DNA from: Dehalococcoidia bacterium
Lineage (GTDB): Bacteria; Chloroflexota; Dehalococcoidia; GIF9; UBA5629
DNA length: 49,699 bases
NCBI GenBank assembly: GCA_011170325.1
Contig: DUEX01000016.1
Coordinates: forward strand, 1-49,699
Reading direction: 5' to 3'
Positions within the stretch are counted from its first letter, which is position 1. Each line of letters begins with the position of its first letter. Of the stretch, positions 8,835 through 19,019 are shown piece by piece. Under the pieces are notes generated by a model. It did not search any database. It was not told the origin of the DNA and was given only the letters and a program-made list of their open reading frames with translations. A program made the translations under genes and the position numbers.

Positions 8835-10472
8835 ATGAAACAAGTCTTTTCTTGTAGCGGTCAAGAATTGCTAGATATGATGGCTGTTGGTAGTAGCTGG
8901 TTGGAGAAGAGTGCTCCGGATATCAATGCTATAAATGTTTTTCCAGTGCCTGATGGTGACACCGGGACTAACATGCTTCTTACCATGCGCTCAGTTATGG
9001 AAGAAGCTGACCGAGCTTCAGACGATAGTGTCTCAGCGGTGGCTAAAGCGATGGCTTACGGTGCTTTGATGGGGGCTCGAGGAAATTCAGGGGTAATTTT
9101 GTCTCAAATTTTTCGTGGCTTGGCTAAGGGGCTTGAGGGGAAAGAATCCTTTGATGGAAAAGATTGGGCAGAGGCATTGGTTCAAGCGTCACATGCTGCC
9201 TATCAGGGATTATCTCAACCTGTAGAGGGTACTATCCTGACAGTGATTCGGGATGTGTCTACGTCTGCTGAAGCGGCTGCTCAAGCTAATCCCGCGGATT
9301 TAACTTGTGTAGCTGAAGCTGCAGTGGAGGCAGCTAAAAATTCGGTGGCTAGAACTCCTCTTTTGCTACCTGTGTTGCGTGAGGCCGGGGTGGTAGATGC
9401 TGGAGGACAAGGTTTGTACGTATTACTGGAGGGAGCCCTTCATTACTTGAGGGGAGAGACGGAGGAGATGCAATACCGGAAACCACAGATGGTTACTGCT
9501 GATTTGCCTCTGAGTTCTAAAGCAGCTCAGCTTGTGGCTGAGCCAGAGGAGCCTTATGGTTATTGCACCAATTTCTTGGTCGAAGGCCAGAAACTTAATC
9601 CAGACAAAATTAGACACAGGTTAGAAGGGAAGGGACAATCTCTTATTGTTACTGGTGATGATACCAATGTTCGGGTTCATATCCATACTTATGACCCCGG
9701 TGCCATCCTCAAATACGTCATTTCCTTAGGCACCTTGCATCAGATACAAATTCAGAATATGGATGACCAACATGTGGGCTTTGTAGAGATGCAGCAAGAG
9801 AGGCTGCCAACGGCGGACATAGCTGTAGTAGCCGTAGCCTCTGGGAGCGGGCTGAGGGAAGTTTTCCAGAGCCTGGGAGTCGCAGCCGTGGTTCCCGGTG
9901 GACAAACAATGAATCCCAGCGTTCGGGAAGTGCTCCAGACAGTGGAATCGGTGCCATCTCAGAAAGTTATTCTGCTGCCCAATAATAAGAATATCATCCT
10001 TACCGCTTCTCAAGTCCAGCCGCTAACAGATAAAGAAGTAGTTGTGGTACCAACTAAAACTATTCCTCAGGGGATAGCTGCCCTCCTTTCCTTCAGCTAC
10101 GAAGGAGCTTTGGAAGAGGCTGCTCAGGCTATGGAGGAAGCTATAGCCACGGTGAAAACTGTGGAAGTCACTAAGGCAGTGCGTAGTACTCAGATAAAAG
10201 GCTTGAAGGTAAGGAAAGGGCAGGCTATTGGCATTGTCGATGATGAGGATTTGGTAGCTGCTGGTGATAGCATTACCGATGTTCTCTTTGAAGCTCTTGA
10301 TAAAGTAGGCATTGAATCGGTTGAGGTGGTGACTCTATATTATGGTGCTGATGTTGAGGCGGCTCAGGCAGAGGAGATAATTCAGGAAATCGGCAATAAG
10401 TATCCTGAAAAGCAAGTGGAGCTAATTCGCGGTGGTCAACCTCACTATAACTATATAGTTTCCTTGGAATGA
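8835..10472 (+). CDS. fakA: Fatty acid kinase catalytic subunit FakA-like (DhaL/DAK2-domain protein)
   Basis: A 545 aa protein with an N-terminal DhaL-type kinase domain: INVFPVPDGDTGTNM (about 31-45) supplies the metal/ATP-binding aspartates, and MGARGNSGVILSQI follows near residue 78. The C-terminal half is the FakA/YloV domain. In Firmicutes FakA phosphorylates fatty acids presented by a DegV-fold FakB. The next gene is a DegV protein, which supports that pairing here. ATG 8835 is preferred because AAAGGGG lies six bases upstream; GTG at 8829 is an alternative. A possible -35 TTGACA sits at 8780-8785, but no convincing -10 was found. Confidence 0.88.
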   Translation: MKQVFSCSGQELLDMMAVGSSWLEKSAPDINAINVFPVPDGDTGTNMLLTMRSVMEEADRASDDSVSAVAKAMAYGALMGARGNSGVILSQIFRGLAKGLEGKESFDGKDWAEALVQASHAAYQGLSQPVEGTILTVIRDVSTSAEAAAQANPADLTCVAEAAVEAAKNSVARTPLLLPVLREAGVVDAGGQGLYVLLEGALHYLRGETEEMQYRKPQMVTADLPLSSKAAQLVAEPEEPYGYCTNFLVEGQKLNPDKIRHRLEGKGQSLIVTGDDTNVRVHIHTYDPGAILKYVISLGTLHQIQIQNMDDQHVGFVEMQQERLPTADIAVVAVASGSGLREVFQSLGVAAVVPGGQTMNPSVREVLQTVESVPSQKVILLPNNKNIILTASQVQPLTDKEVVVVPTKTIPQGIAALLSFSYEGALEEAAQAMEEAIATVKTVEVTKAVRSTQIKGLKVRKGQAIGIVDDEDLVAAGDSITDVLFEALDKVGIESVEVVTLYYGADVEAAQAEEIIQEIGNKYPEKQVELIRGGQPHYNYIVSLE

Positions 10473-10493
10473 TGATTTTGGAGGTGCTCTGTT

Positions 10494-11330
10494 ATGGTTA
10501 AGATTGTGACTGATAGTCTTTCGGACATTCCCGACCAGTTGGCCCAAGAGCTAGGGATTAGTATAGTGCCCTTGAATGTGCACTTCGGCACTGAAACTTA
10601 TCGTGATAGAGTCGACATAAGCACAGACGAGTTTTATCGGAAGCTGCAAACGAGCGAGGTCTTTCCGACTACTTCAGCACCACCACCTGGTGTCTTCGTC
10701 GAGCTTTTCACCAAATTGGCTAAGGAAACAGATGAAATCCTAGCCATTATGACATCTAGCAAAATCAGTGCTATTTGTGAAAGTGCCCTTCAAGGTAAAG
10801 ATATGGTTGATGCGCGTTGCCACATTGCGGTGATTGATTCGTTGCAGATATTAGCTGGTCAAATGTTTGTAGTTATTGTGGCGGCTAAAGCAGCCCGAGA
10901 GGGAGCCAATTTGGAGCAGATAAGCGATATGGTAAGGAAGGCTATCCCCAAGGCTCACGTTCGTGGGGCTCTTGCCACACTGGAGTATCTGAAGAGGGGA
11001 GGACGCATTGGGAAAGCGCAGGCTTTCTTAGGCAGTTTACTAAAAGTGACGCCTATTCTGGGCTTCATAGATGGTGAAGCTCATCCCATTGCTAGGGTCC
11101 GTAGCTGGGCTCAAGGCACGGATTTTCTAGTGAATTTTGTCAAGGGGTTCCCCAAAATAGAAGAGCTGGCTATCGAAGATGCTACTACTCCTGATGAGGC
11201 AGAAATACTGGCCGAGCGGCTCAGCGACATATTCCCGAAAGAGCGTATGCATCGAACTAAGTTCAGTCCAGTACTAGGTGCTCATCTTGGTCCTGGCGCT
11301 TTAATAGTATCCGTTCTTGAAGGTGAATAA
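10494..11330 (+). CDS. DegV family fatty-acid-binding protein (FakB-like)
   Basis: A 278 aa DegV-fold protein that begins VKIVTDSLSDIP, carries the TTSAPPPG loop (about residues 60-67) with the fatty-acid-contacting serine/threonine region, and has LEYLKRGGRIGKAQAFLGSLLKVTPIL near residues 163-189. FakB proteins hold a fatty acid for phosphorylation by FakA, which is encoded 21 bases upstream. Together they could feed exogenous or recycled fatty acids into phospholipid synthesis. GGAGGTG precedes the ATG. The chain-length preference cannot be read from sequence. Confidence 0.9.
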   Translation: MVKIVTDSLSDIPDQLAQELGISIVPLNVHFGTETYRDRVDISTDEFYRKLQTSEVFPTTSAPPPGVFVELFTKLAKETDEILAIMTSSKISAICESALQGKDMVDARCHIAVIDSLQILAGQMFVVIVAAKAAREGANLEQISDMVRKAIPKAHVRGALATLEYLKRGGRIGKAQAFLGSLLKVTPILGFIDGEAHPIARVRSWAQGTDFLVNFVKGFPKIEELAIEDATTPDEAEILAERLSDIFPKERMHRTKFSPVLGAHLGPGALIVSVLEGE

Positions 11331-11422
11331 TGGGGTAGAGGTTGTAACTGATTCTATAGCGCCAGTCTCGAGGTGCAGAGTTACATAGTCCTTTGAGATT
11401 GAAGCTATCGAAACTATAGTCA

Positions 11423-13897
11423 ATGGCAACTTCCACAGTGATAGATGTCGAGCCGCTACGTACTATTCTCGAATTGGAATGCCAGAGAAATTACGCTGAT
11501 GTTGCCGTAATTGGTGGGCTGGATAAATACCTTCGTAATTGGGCAAGGCAAACTAGAGACAAGATAAGTTCCCCCAAACTCCTAGCCCATTTCAATGAAC
11601 TCCAATTGGCTGAGCCTAAGTATGCTGCTTGGGATGAGGAGAAACGCAAGGCATGGGTAAGGAATCTCCTTGATTGGTTGGTTGAGGTAGAGGGGGCAAC
11701 AGAAACAGTGTCAACAATTAGGAGCCGTGCTTCCTCTGTGGTAGCCGGTCGTCCATCTATTGCTTCCGGAGCTCGTTCCTCAAGCAGTGAAGGGGGATTG
11801 GACGCGCCAGTAACTGTTGCTAGGGGTGTTACAGCGAATTTGGCTGCCAAACTAGCCAAGCTGGGAGTAAAGACAGTTCGTGATTTACTTTATTTCTTTC
11901 CCAGACGTCACCTTGATTATAGCCAGAGAAAACTTATTGCTGAGCTTGAAGTGGATGAAGAACAAACCATTTTAGCTATGGTGTGGGAGGCTCGAATAGT
12001 TAAGCTGGGTAATCAACGGGGTACCGAAGCTATTGTTGGTGATGAGACGGGGAATGTAAGGGCGGTTTGGTTTAATCAACCTTACCTAGCTAAGAGGTTT
12101 CCTACCAATGCTGAGCTAGTGCTCAGCGGCAAGGTGGCTGAATTCAAAGGGCAAAAGGTCTTCGAATCGCCGGAGTGGGAGCTAGTTGAGGATAAAGAAT
12201 TGATTCATACCGGTCGTCTTGTGCCTGTTTACCCTTTAACTCGGGGCTTATATCCTCGTCAGGTGAGAAATCTGGTAAAGAAGGTTATCGACGATTGGGT
12301 ATGGCAAGTAATGGATTTCTTACCCTTGGAAACAAAGAGTCGGTGCCAGCTCTTAGATTTACCTGAGGCAATTGTCCAAGCTCATTACCCGGATAGTCAT
12401 TTGATGAAGGCTGAAGCCAGAAAGCGTCTAGCTTTTGATGAGCTTTTCCTTATTCAGTTGGGCGTGTTCAGTAAGAAACGAGATTGGCAGGAGGGTCAGC
12501 AGGGTAACGCTTTCAATATAAATAGGGAAAGCATCGATGATTTTCTCAATTGCTTACCTTTTACATTGACTCATGCTCAACAGCGAGTGCTCAGTGAAAT
12601 TTTGGCTGACCTGGAACAGTCAAGGCCTATGTCGCGCCTTCTTCAAGGCGAGGTAGGCAGTGGCAAGACTGTAGTAGCCACGGCAGCTTTATTGGCGGCT
12701 GTTAACAGTGGCTATCAAGGAGCGCTTATGGCGCCAACGGAGATACTAGCTGAACAACACTTTCATAATATCTGCCAGCTTCTGTCTAGAGTAAGTAATA
12801 AAAAAGATGAGCAAGTCAATATTTGCTGCTATGACGGGCTTTTTTCTCGTCCGGTGACTCTTGCTCTACTGATCGGGAGTCTGAGCGAGAAAGAGAAGGA
12901 AGCTCTACATCAACGGATTCAAGAAGGCGAGATAGACGTTGTTATCGGTACTCACGCTCTTATTCAGAAGGGGGTGGAATTTTGTAAACTTGGGCTGGCA
13001 GTGATAGATGAGCAGCATCGTTTTGGGGTTTTGCAGCGCTCAGCATTGCGTCAGAAAGGGTTCAATCCTCACATACTGGTGATGACAGCTACTCCCATCC
13101 CACGGAGTATGGCGCTAACCCTTTATGGCGATTTAGACCTTTCAGTTATAGATGAAATGCCTCCGGGGAGACAGGTGATAAAGACGCGGTGGCTTGAGCC
13201 TGAGTATAGAGACAGGGCTTATGGTTTTCTCCGTCGGCAAATTGCTGCTGGACAGCAAGCTTTCATAATTTGTCCTCTTATTGAGGAATCAGAAAGCATT
13301 GAAGCTAAGGCAGCGGTAGCTGAGTATGAACGACTATCTAAGGAGGTTTTCCCTGATTTAAGATTAGGCTTACTTCACGGGCGAATGCCAGCTACTAATA
13401 AAGAGGAAACAATGCAAAGCTTCCGGGCTGGCAAGCTTGATATTTTGGTATCTACGCCTGTAGTAGAGGTGGGTATTGATGTGCCCAATGCTACGGTTAT
13501 GCTGGTGGAAGCGGCTGACCGTTTCGGCCTATCCCAGCTACATCAATTTCGAGGGCGAGTAGGTCGGGGTGAAAAGCAGAGTTATTGTCTGCTTCTAGCT
13601 GAGCGACCTTCGCCTGAAGGAAGGGAACGATTGAAATCGATAGAGGAAATTCAAGACGGTTTTGCTTTAGCCGAAAAAGACTTAGAGCTGCGAGGACCAG
13701 GGGAATTCTTTGGTACTCGCCAGAGCGGTTTACCAGACCTTCGTATGGCTAGGTTATCCGATGTCCCGCTTTTGGAGTTAGCTCGAGACCAATCAATAGC
13801 TCTTTTTCACAGTGATTCTAGTCTCAAGATGCCTGAGCATCATCTCTTGGCTCAGGAGCTGGCCCGGGTATGGCAAACTGGTGGTGAATGGAGCTGA
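11423..13897 (+). CDS. recG: ATP-dependent DNA helicase RecG
   Basis: RecG remodels stalled replication forks and Holliday junctions. The 824 aa protein has an N-terminal extension of about 125 residues, with a low-complexity SSSEGG linker. The wedge/OB domain (RHLDYSQRK, about 160-168) follows, then the helicase core with Walker A GEVGSGKT (about 411-418), motif [17 protein letters not shown], and motif [11 protein letters not shown]. The canonical E. coli protein is about 690 aa, so the extra N-terminal domain explains the length. The ribosome binding site before ATG 11423 is poor, so a later start is possible, although the extension stays in frame and looks coding. Confidence 0.94.
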   Translation: MATSTVIDVEPLRTILELECQRNYADVAVIGGLDKYLRNWARQTRDKISSPKLLAHFNELQLAEPKYAAWDEEKRKAWVRNLLDWLVEVEGATETVSTIRSRASSVVAGRPSIASGARSSSSEGGLDAPVTVARGVTANLAAKLAKLGVKTVRDLLYFFPRRHLDYSQRKLIAELEVDEEQTILAMVWEARIVKLGNQRGTEAIVGDETGNVRAVWFNQPYLAKRFPTNAELVLSGKVAEFKGQKVFESPEWELVEDKELIHTGRLVPVYPLTRGLYPRQVRNLVKKVIDDWVWQVMDFLPLETKSRCQLLDLPEAIVQAHYPDSHLMKAEARKRLAFDELFLIQLGVFSKKRDWQEGQQGNAFNINRESIDDFLNCLPFTLTHAQQRVLSEILADLEQSRPMSRLLQGEVGSGKTVVATAALLAAVNSGYQGALMAPTEILAEQHFHNICQLLSRVSNKKDEQVNICCYDGLFSRPVTLALLIGSLSEKEKEALHQRIQEGEIDVVIGTHALIQKGVEFCKLGLAVIDEQHRFGVLQRSALRQKGFNPHILVMTATPIPRSMALTLYGDLDLSVIDEMPPGRQVIKTRWLEPEYRDRAYGFLRRQIAAGQQAFIICPLIEESESIEAKAAVAEYERLSKEVFPDLRLGLLHGRMPATNKEETMQSFRAGKLDILVSTPVVEVGIDVPNATVMLVEAADRFGLSQLHQFRGRVGRGEKQSYCLLLAERPSPEGRERLKSIEEIQDGFALAEKDLELRGPGEFFGTRQSGLPDLRMARLSDVPLLELARDQSIALFHSDSSLKMPEHHLLAQELARVWQTGGEWS

Positions 13898-13901
13898 TTT
13901 G

Positions 13902-15563
13902 ATGGTACTCAAGCAGAAGCTGGCTAAAGCTTTAGAGCAGGCAGCGACACAGGCTCAGCAACAAGGGGCACTTGCTTTCACCACATTGCCCGAGGTGATT
14001 GTAGAGTACCCACAGAATCCTGAGCATGGTGATTATGCTTCAAGTCTTCCCTTGAGATTGGCTCGGGCAATAAATATGGTGCCTCTAACAATCGCTAACA
14101 AAATTGTTGAACTTATGCCTCCTTTGTCTGAGGTTGCCAAAGTAGTTGCTGCCCCTCCGGGTTTTATCAATTTTACCCTTAGCCCCGATTGGCTAACAAG
14201 GCAGATAGAGGCTATCTTAAGTGCTGGCGATTCTTACGGCAGTATTGACTTAGATGGTGGTAAGTCTGTTCAGATTGAATTTGTTAGCATTAATCCCACC
14301 GGACCTCTTCATGTTGGACATGGTCGTGGTGCTGTCTTAGGTAGCACTTTGGCTAATGTACTTAGCGCTGCTGGCTATGCTGTAGACAAAGAATATTACA
14401 TTAATGATGTTGGTAGCCAGTTAGATGCCTTCGGTCGCTCTCTTTACACGCGTTATCAACAATGCCTAGGCGTAGATGCTGAAATGCTTAATGATGGCTA
14501 TTTCGGTAGTTATGTGATTGACTTAGCTAAGGAAATCCTTGGCAGTCAAGGTGACCGGTTTCTGACATTGCCTGAAGAAACTGCTATTCAGGAACTGCGA
14601 GAAATTGGGGTTGAAAAAATCATGGATGGAATTAGACGGGACCTCGAACTATTAGGGGTTGATTTCGATGTTTGGTTTAGCGAGCGAAGCCTGTATCAAG
14701 GTGGACAATATGAAAAAGCTATGAAGTTGCTGAGAGATGGTGGTTGCATAGTAGAGAGGGAGAATGCTACTTGGTTTGCATCTTCTGCTTTAGGTGAGGA
14801 TAAAGATAATGTACTGGTACGCAGTGATGGTTCGCCTACTTACTTTGCTTCTGACATTGCCTATCACTTTAACAAGTTTTTGGAGCGGCAGTTCGATCTG
14901 GTGGTCGATATTTGGGGAGCTGACCACCAGGGACATGTTTCTCGCATGAAAGCTGCAGTCGGTGCTCTGGGAGCAAATCCAGAGCAGCTCAGAGTGATAA
15001 TTTGCCAGCTAGTTACTCTGCGTCGTGGTGGGGAGATAATCCGAGTATCCAAGCGCAGCGGTGATATCATCACCTTGAGAGAGCTAATTGAGGAGGTTGG
15101 CTCAGATGCTTGTCGCTTCTTCTTTTTATCTCGTTCGGCTGAGAGCCAGATGGACTTTGATTTGGAGCTAGCTAGAAGGCAATCAGTGGATAACCCGGTT
15201 TATTACGTTCAATATGCTCATGCCCGCATTGCTAGCATCCTCCGGTTAGCTGAAGAGAGAGGAATCGATTATAGCCAAGGCGATGTTTCCTTGCTTACCG
15301 CCGAGCCGGAGTTGACCTTGATACGACGGATGATTTTGTTGCCAGAAATAGTAGAAACAGTGGCTAACTCTTTAGAGCCTCATCAGTTGCCTTACTATGC
15401 TCAAGACTTAGCCACTGTGTTCCACAGCTTTTACAAGCAGTGCCGGGTCATTTCCAAAGATCAGCCACTAACCTGGGCTCGGCTTAAACTAGTTAGAGCA
15501 GCCAAAATCGTTCTGGCTAGGACTCTACATCTTATGGGTATGACAGCACCTGAAAGTATGTAA
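13902..15563 (+). CDS. argS: Arginyl-tRNA synthetase
   Basis: A class I synthetase of 553 aa. It has the N-terminal ArgRS additional domain with [15 protein letters not shown], the HIGH-type motif [14 protein letters not shown] (about residues 132-145), [13 protein letters not shown], and RVSKRSGD in place of KMSKS, followed by the all-helical anticodon domain. The start at 13902 is chosen because the upstream in-frame extension overlaps recG and does not fit the family. The gene begins four bases after the recG stop, implying co-transcription. Confidence 0.96.
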   Translation: MVLKQKLAKALEQAATQAQQQGALAFTTLPEVIVEYPQNPEHGDYASSLPLRLARAINMVPLTIANKIVELMPPLSEVAKVVAAPPGFINFTLSPDWLTRQIEAILSAGDSYGSIDLDGGKSVQIEFVSINPTGPLHVGHGRGAVLGSTLANVLSAAGYAVDKEYYINDVGSQLDAFGRSLYTRYQQCLGVDAEMLNDGYFGSYVIDLAKEILGSQGDRFLTLPEETAIQELREIGVEKIMDGIRRDLELLGVDFDVWFSERSLYQGGQYEKAMKLLRDGGCIVERENATWFASSALGEDKDNVLVRSDGSPTYFASDIAYHFNKFLERQFDLVVDIWGADHQGHVSRMKAAVGALGANPEQLRVIICQLVTLRRGGEIIRVSKRSGDIITLRELIEEVGSDACRFFFLSRSAESQMDFDLELARRQSVDNPVYYVQYAHARIASILRLAEERGIDYSQGDVSLLTAEPELTLIRRMILLPEIVETVANSLEPHQLPYYAQDLATVFHSFYKQCRVISKDQPLTWARLKLVRAAKIVLARTLHLMGMTAPESM

Positions 15564-15642
15564 ATAGCCGTTTCTGGCCTTTCTACTCTGGCTACTATTG
15601 GATTGTAGCTAGCAGTACTTTATGCTAAACTTCGGTGGAAAT

Positions 15643-16629
15643 ATGAAGCAGCGCGTTTTCTCTGGTGCTCGGCCTACGGGTAAACAGCATATTGGTAATT
15701 ATCTAGGGGCTATTCAGAACTATGTTGCTCTTCAAGAAGAGTATGATTGTATCTATTGTATAGTAGATGTCCATGCTTTGACGAGCCTAGAGAGCACGGA
15801 TAGGCTTCAGGAGGATATCAATGAAATGATGCTTGACTGGTTAGCTGCCGGTCTTGACCCGCAAAAAAGTATCCTCTTTGTTCAATCCCATGTCCCTGAA
15901 GTCATGGAGCTTCATACTTTGCTTAGTATGGTTACACCCTTAGGCTGGCTGTTACGGGTGCCTACTTTCAAAGAAAAGGCACGAATGCAGCCGCAAAATG
16001 TCAACTATGGGCTGGTAGGCTATCCGGTGCTGATGACCGCAGATATTGTGCTGTATAAGGCAGAGGTGGTGCCGGTAGGCGAAGACCAGCTTCCTCACCT
16101 TGAGCTGGCACGGGAAATAGCCCGCCGCTTCAACTCTATGTTTGCTCCCACTTTTCCTGAGCCTCAAGCCAAGCTTACTTCTTTTCCTTTGGTGCTAGGG
16201 TTGGATGGCGTACAAAAGATGGGTAAGAGCTACAACAATTACATTGAGCTGGCAGCTACTTCTGAGGAGACATTGGAGCGGGTGATGACCGCAGTCACTG
16301 ACCCGGCCCGACAATACCGCTCTGACCCAGGTCACCCTGAGATATGCAATGTCTTTAGCCTTCAGCATTTTTTTAATATTAATCGTGTGGAAGAGATTGC
16401 TGCTGAGTGTCGCTCGGCAGGCATTGGCTGTGTTGACTGCAAGAAATTGCTGGCTCGGGGGATTAATTCGGCTCTCGAGCCCTTTCGTGAGAGGCGGATT
16501 GCACTGGAAGCCAAACATCAGCTGGTAGTTGAAGTCCTTTCTGATGGAGCTCGCCGGGCTCAGGTTATCGCCAAGGAGACCTTGGCAGAGGTTAAAGAAA
16601 GGATGGGGCTTCTTCAGCGGGCTGTTTGA
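15643..16629 (+). CDS. trpS: Tryptophanyl-tRNA synthetase
   Basis: A class I synthetase of 328 aa. RVFSGARPTGKQHIGNYLGAI at the N-terminus holds the HIGH-like motif (HIGN) and VQKMGKSYNN is the KMSKS equivalent (KMGKS). TADIVLYKAEVVPVGEDQLPHLELAREIA is typical of TrpRS. ATG 15643 is preferred over 15622 because a GGTGGA site sits just before it and the family begins at this point. It follows argS by 79 bases and precedes the monophosphatase gene by 10. Confidence 0.96.
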   Translation: MKQRVFSGARPTGKQHIGNYLGAIQNYVALQEEYDCIYCIVDVHALTSLESTDRLQEDINEMMLDWLAAGLDPQKSILFVQSHVPEVMELHTLLSMVTPLGWLLRVPTFKEKARMQPQNVNYGLVGYPVLMTADIVLYKAEVVPVGEDQLPHLELAREIARRFNSMFAPTFPEPQAKLTSFPLVLGLDGVQKMGKSYNNYIELAATSEETLERVMTAVTDPARQYRSDPGHPEICNVFSLQHFFNINRVEEIAAECRSAGIGCVDCKKLLARGINSALEPFRERRIALEAKHQLVVEVLSDGARRAQVIAKETLAEVKERMGLLQRAV

Positions 16630-16639
16630 AAACCTGACT

Positions 16640-17431
16640 ATGAATGACTTACCCTTAGCGCAGAGTGGTAGGAGTGCCCTTGAAGTAGCTACTCAAGCAG
16701 CTGAAGAAGCCGGTGAGATTCTCCTGGCTCATTTTTGCTCTAAAAAAGAGATAAAGTACAAGGGTAAGAGCAATTTAGTTACTGAAGCCGATATCTTGTC
16801 TGAGAAGACCATATTAGAATTTCTAGAAAGTGAATATCCTGATTGCAATATCCTCTCTGAGGAGTCAAACTCCTCTGCTCCGACTACTGGTTATACTTGG
16901 ATAGTTGACCCATTGGATGGCACCAATAATTATGTCTATGGCGTTCCTTTCTTCTGTATAAATATTGCTTTAGCCAAAGATGAGGATGTCCTGCTAGGTA
17001 TAACTCATGACCCGGTAAGAGAGGAGCTTTTTCGAGCTGAGAAAGGGAAAGGGGCTTACCTTAATGACTCAGCGATTCAGGTTTCCAAAGAGGGTTCACT
17101 TGGGACCTCTTTGGTAGGCCTTGACCTTGGCTATAGTGCTGAGCAAAGCAAGAAGATGCTTGACATAGCTACTAGGTTGTGGAGTCAGGTACATTGTCTG
17201 AGAGTCATGGGGTCAGCATCTTTAAGCTTGGCTTATGTTGCCTGCGGGCGGGTTAGCCTCTATCTTCATCGCTATCTTTACCCTTGGGACATTGCTAGCG
17301 GGCTTTTACTGATTAGAGAAGCCGGCGGCAAAGTCACTGATTGGCAACGGAAGCCAGCAAGCTGTCAAACTAAGGAAATCATTGCTTCAAATGATAGGCT
17401 TCACCAGGAGTTTATGGCATACTTGGGTTAG
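16640..17431 (+). CDS. Inositol monophosphatase family protein (SuhB-like)
   Basis: A 263 aa Mg-dependent phosphatase with the family motifs TEADILSEK (about 49-57), ILSEES (Glu in the metal site), WIVDPLDGTNNY (about 93-104) and the C-terminal YPWDIASGLLLIREAGGKVTD. Substrates in the family range from inositol-1-phosphate to fructose bisphosphate and PAP, so the precise one is open. The start at 16640 is selected because the longer frame overlaps trpS and adds residues not found in the family. Confidence 0.88.
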   Translation: MNDLPLAQSGRSALEVATQAAEEAGEILLAHFCSKKEIKYKGKSNLVTEADILSEKTILEFLESEYPDCNILSEESNSSAPTTGYTWIVDPLDGTNNYVYGVPFFCINIALAKDEDVLLGITHDPVREELFRAEKGKGAYLNDSAIQVSKEGSLGTSLVGLDLGYSAEQSKKMLDIATRLWSQVHCLRVMGSASLSLAYVACGRVSLYLHRYLYPWDIASGLLLIREAGGKVTDWQRKPASCQTKEIIASNDRLHQEFMAYLG

Positions 17432-17483
17432 ACGCGAGGGCACAAAGTAAAACTGAAAAAAAGGAGGAAAAAACGAGGCTGAG

Positions 17484-19010
17484 ATGCTGTTTGGCGATAT
17501 CCTTAGACAAAATGCGATGAAGTTTCCCAATAAGACGGCTCTGATTTGTGGGGATGACAGGGTCAGCTATTTGGAACTTAATAGCCAGGTGAACCGTCTG
17601 GCAAATACGCTGCTAGCCACTGGCATGAAAAAAGGGGATAGGGTAGCTGTCGTAGCTGATAATTGCATCCAGTATGTGGAGGCATATTATGCTGTAGCTA
17701 AGGGTGGCATGATAATTGTACCGATCAATACAACTCTTGATAGTAGTGGAGTATCCTATCTTATAAATGACACCGGGGCGGGTACAGTCATCTTTGGTGA
17801 GAACTATTCCGATACTATTAATTCCATATACCCTGGGTTGAAAACAGTTAACAATTATATTGCTATTGGCAACGCAGCGAAGGCGGAAAGTTATGAAGAA
17901 TTGGTCTCCAGGTATTCGCCGGACGAGCCTGAGGTAGCAATTGATGAGGATGACACCATTGGTATTTGGTACACCAGTGGTACTACTGGTTGGCCTAAAG
18001 GAGTGGCAGTGAGCCATAAGAGTCTGATTTCAGAGATAGTGAATATGATGCTTAACGGTTACCCCATAAATCGGAATGATGTTAATTTGGCTATATTGCC
18101 TTTGTCCCACCTAGGCGGTCAGTACCTTATGAAGAATCATTTCTACATAGGTGGCACTAGTGTTCTATTGGAAACGCTGGAGCCTAAACTGATTCTGGAG
18201 ACTATCGAGAGAGAAAAGGTGACTACTAGCCTTTTTACACCCGCGGTCGTATTTGCCATAACCGATTATTCGGATGTTAATAGATATGACGTTAGTAGCA
18301 TGCGGATAATAATGTATGCCGGTGCACCGTTGCCTGAAGGAGCACAAAGTAGGATGAACGAGATTTTTGGCGATATACTTATGCAATGTTACGGTGCTAG
18401 TGAGGTGCCAGTGATTATGATGCCTCCGCTACTGGAGGGGCCGTGGGAAAAGGTTAAGAGACCAGGTTCTTGTGGCAAAGAGATTACCGGCATCGAGGTA
18501 AGGCTGGTTAACGAGGAGGGTGATGATGTTGCCCAAGGGGAAATTGGAGAATTGTTGGTCAGAGGTGACAATATGATGAAGGGCTATTGGAATATGCCTG
18601 AGGAGACAGCGAAGGTGCTGGAGGGTGGTTATTTTCATACTGGTGACCTGGCAACGAAGGATGACGAAGGCTATTACTATGTTGTGGGCAGGAAGGAGGA
18701 TACAATCATTACTGGTGGCAAGCCAGTGTATTCGGCGGAGGTAGAAAGCTTGATGTCCTTACATCCGTCAATCTCCGAAGTAGCTGTGATAGATGTGCCT
18801 GATGTAAGGCTAGGCAAGCTAGTGAAGGCGGTTGTGGTTTCAAAAGTGGGGGAGAAGGCCAGTGAACAGGACATAATTGAATGGTGTGCCAGTCGGCTTG
18901 AAGCTTATAAAGTGCCAAAGTCGGTAGATATTGTTGACAGCTTACCAAGGACAGCTATAGGCAAGATACTTAAGAGAGCATTGAGAGATAGGTATAGCAA
19001 AGGTGAATAA
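17484..19010 (+). CDS. AMP-dependent acyl-CoA ligase (FadD/CaiC type)
   Basis: A 508 aa ANL-superfamily ligase. The P-loop YTSGTTGWPKGVAVSH is canonical (about residues 162-177), with MYAGAPLP, CYGASEVP, the A8-type hinge YHTGDLATKDDEGYYYVVGRKEDTI and the C-terminal catalytic lysine in PRTAIGKILKRALR. It should activate a carboxylic acid to its CoA ester. Substrate class (fatty, aromatic or carnitine-like) is not readable. A GGAGG lies 20 bases upstream and a closer GAGG also precedes the ATG. Its 3' end converges with the aminotransferase gene nine bases away. Confidence 0.9.
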   Translation: MLFGDILRQNAMKFPNKTALICGDDRVSYLELNSQVNRLANTLLATGMKKGDRVAVVADNCIQYVEAYYAVAKGGMIIVPINTTLDSSGVSYLINDTGAGTVIFGENYSDTINSIYPGLKTVNNYIAIGNAAKAESYEELVSRYSPDEPEVAIDEDDTIGIWYTSGTTGWPKGVAVSHKSLISEIVNMMLNGYPINRNDVNLAILPLSHLGGQYLMKNHFYIGGTSVLLETLEPKLILETIEREKVTTSLFTPAVVFAITDYSDVNRYDVSSMRIIMYAGAPLPEGAQSRMNEIFGDILMQCYGASEVPVIMMPPLLEGPWEKVKRPGSCGKEITGIEVRLVNEEGDDVAQGEIGELLVRGDNMMKGYWNMPEETAKVLEGGYFHTGDLATKDDEGYYYVVGRKEDTIITGGKPVYSAEVESLMSLHPSISEVAVIDVPDVRLGKLVKAVVVSKVGEKASEQDIIEWCASRLEAYKVPKSVDIVDSLPRTAIGKILKRALRDRYSKGE

Positions 19011-19019
19011 GCAGGCTTT

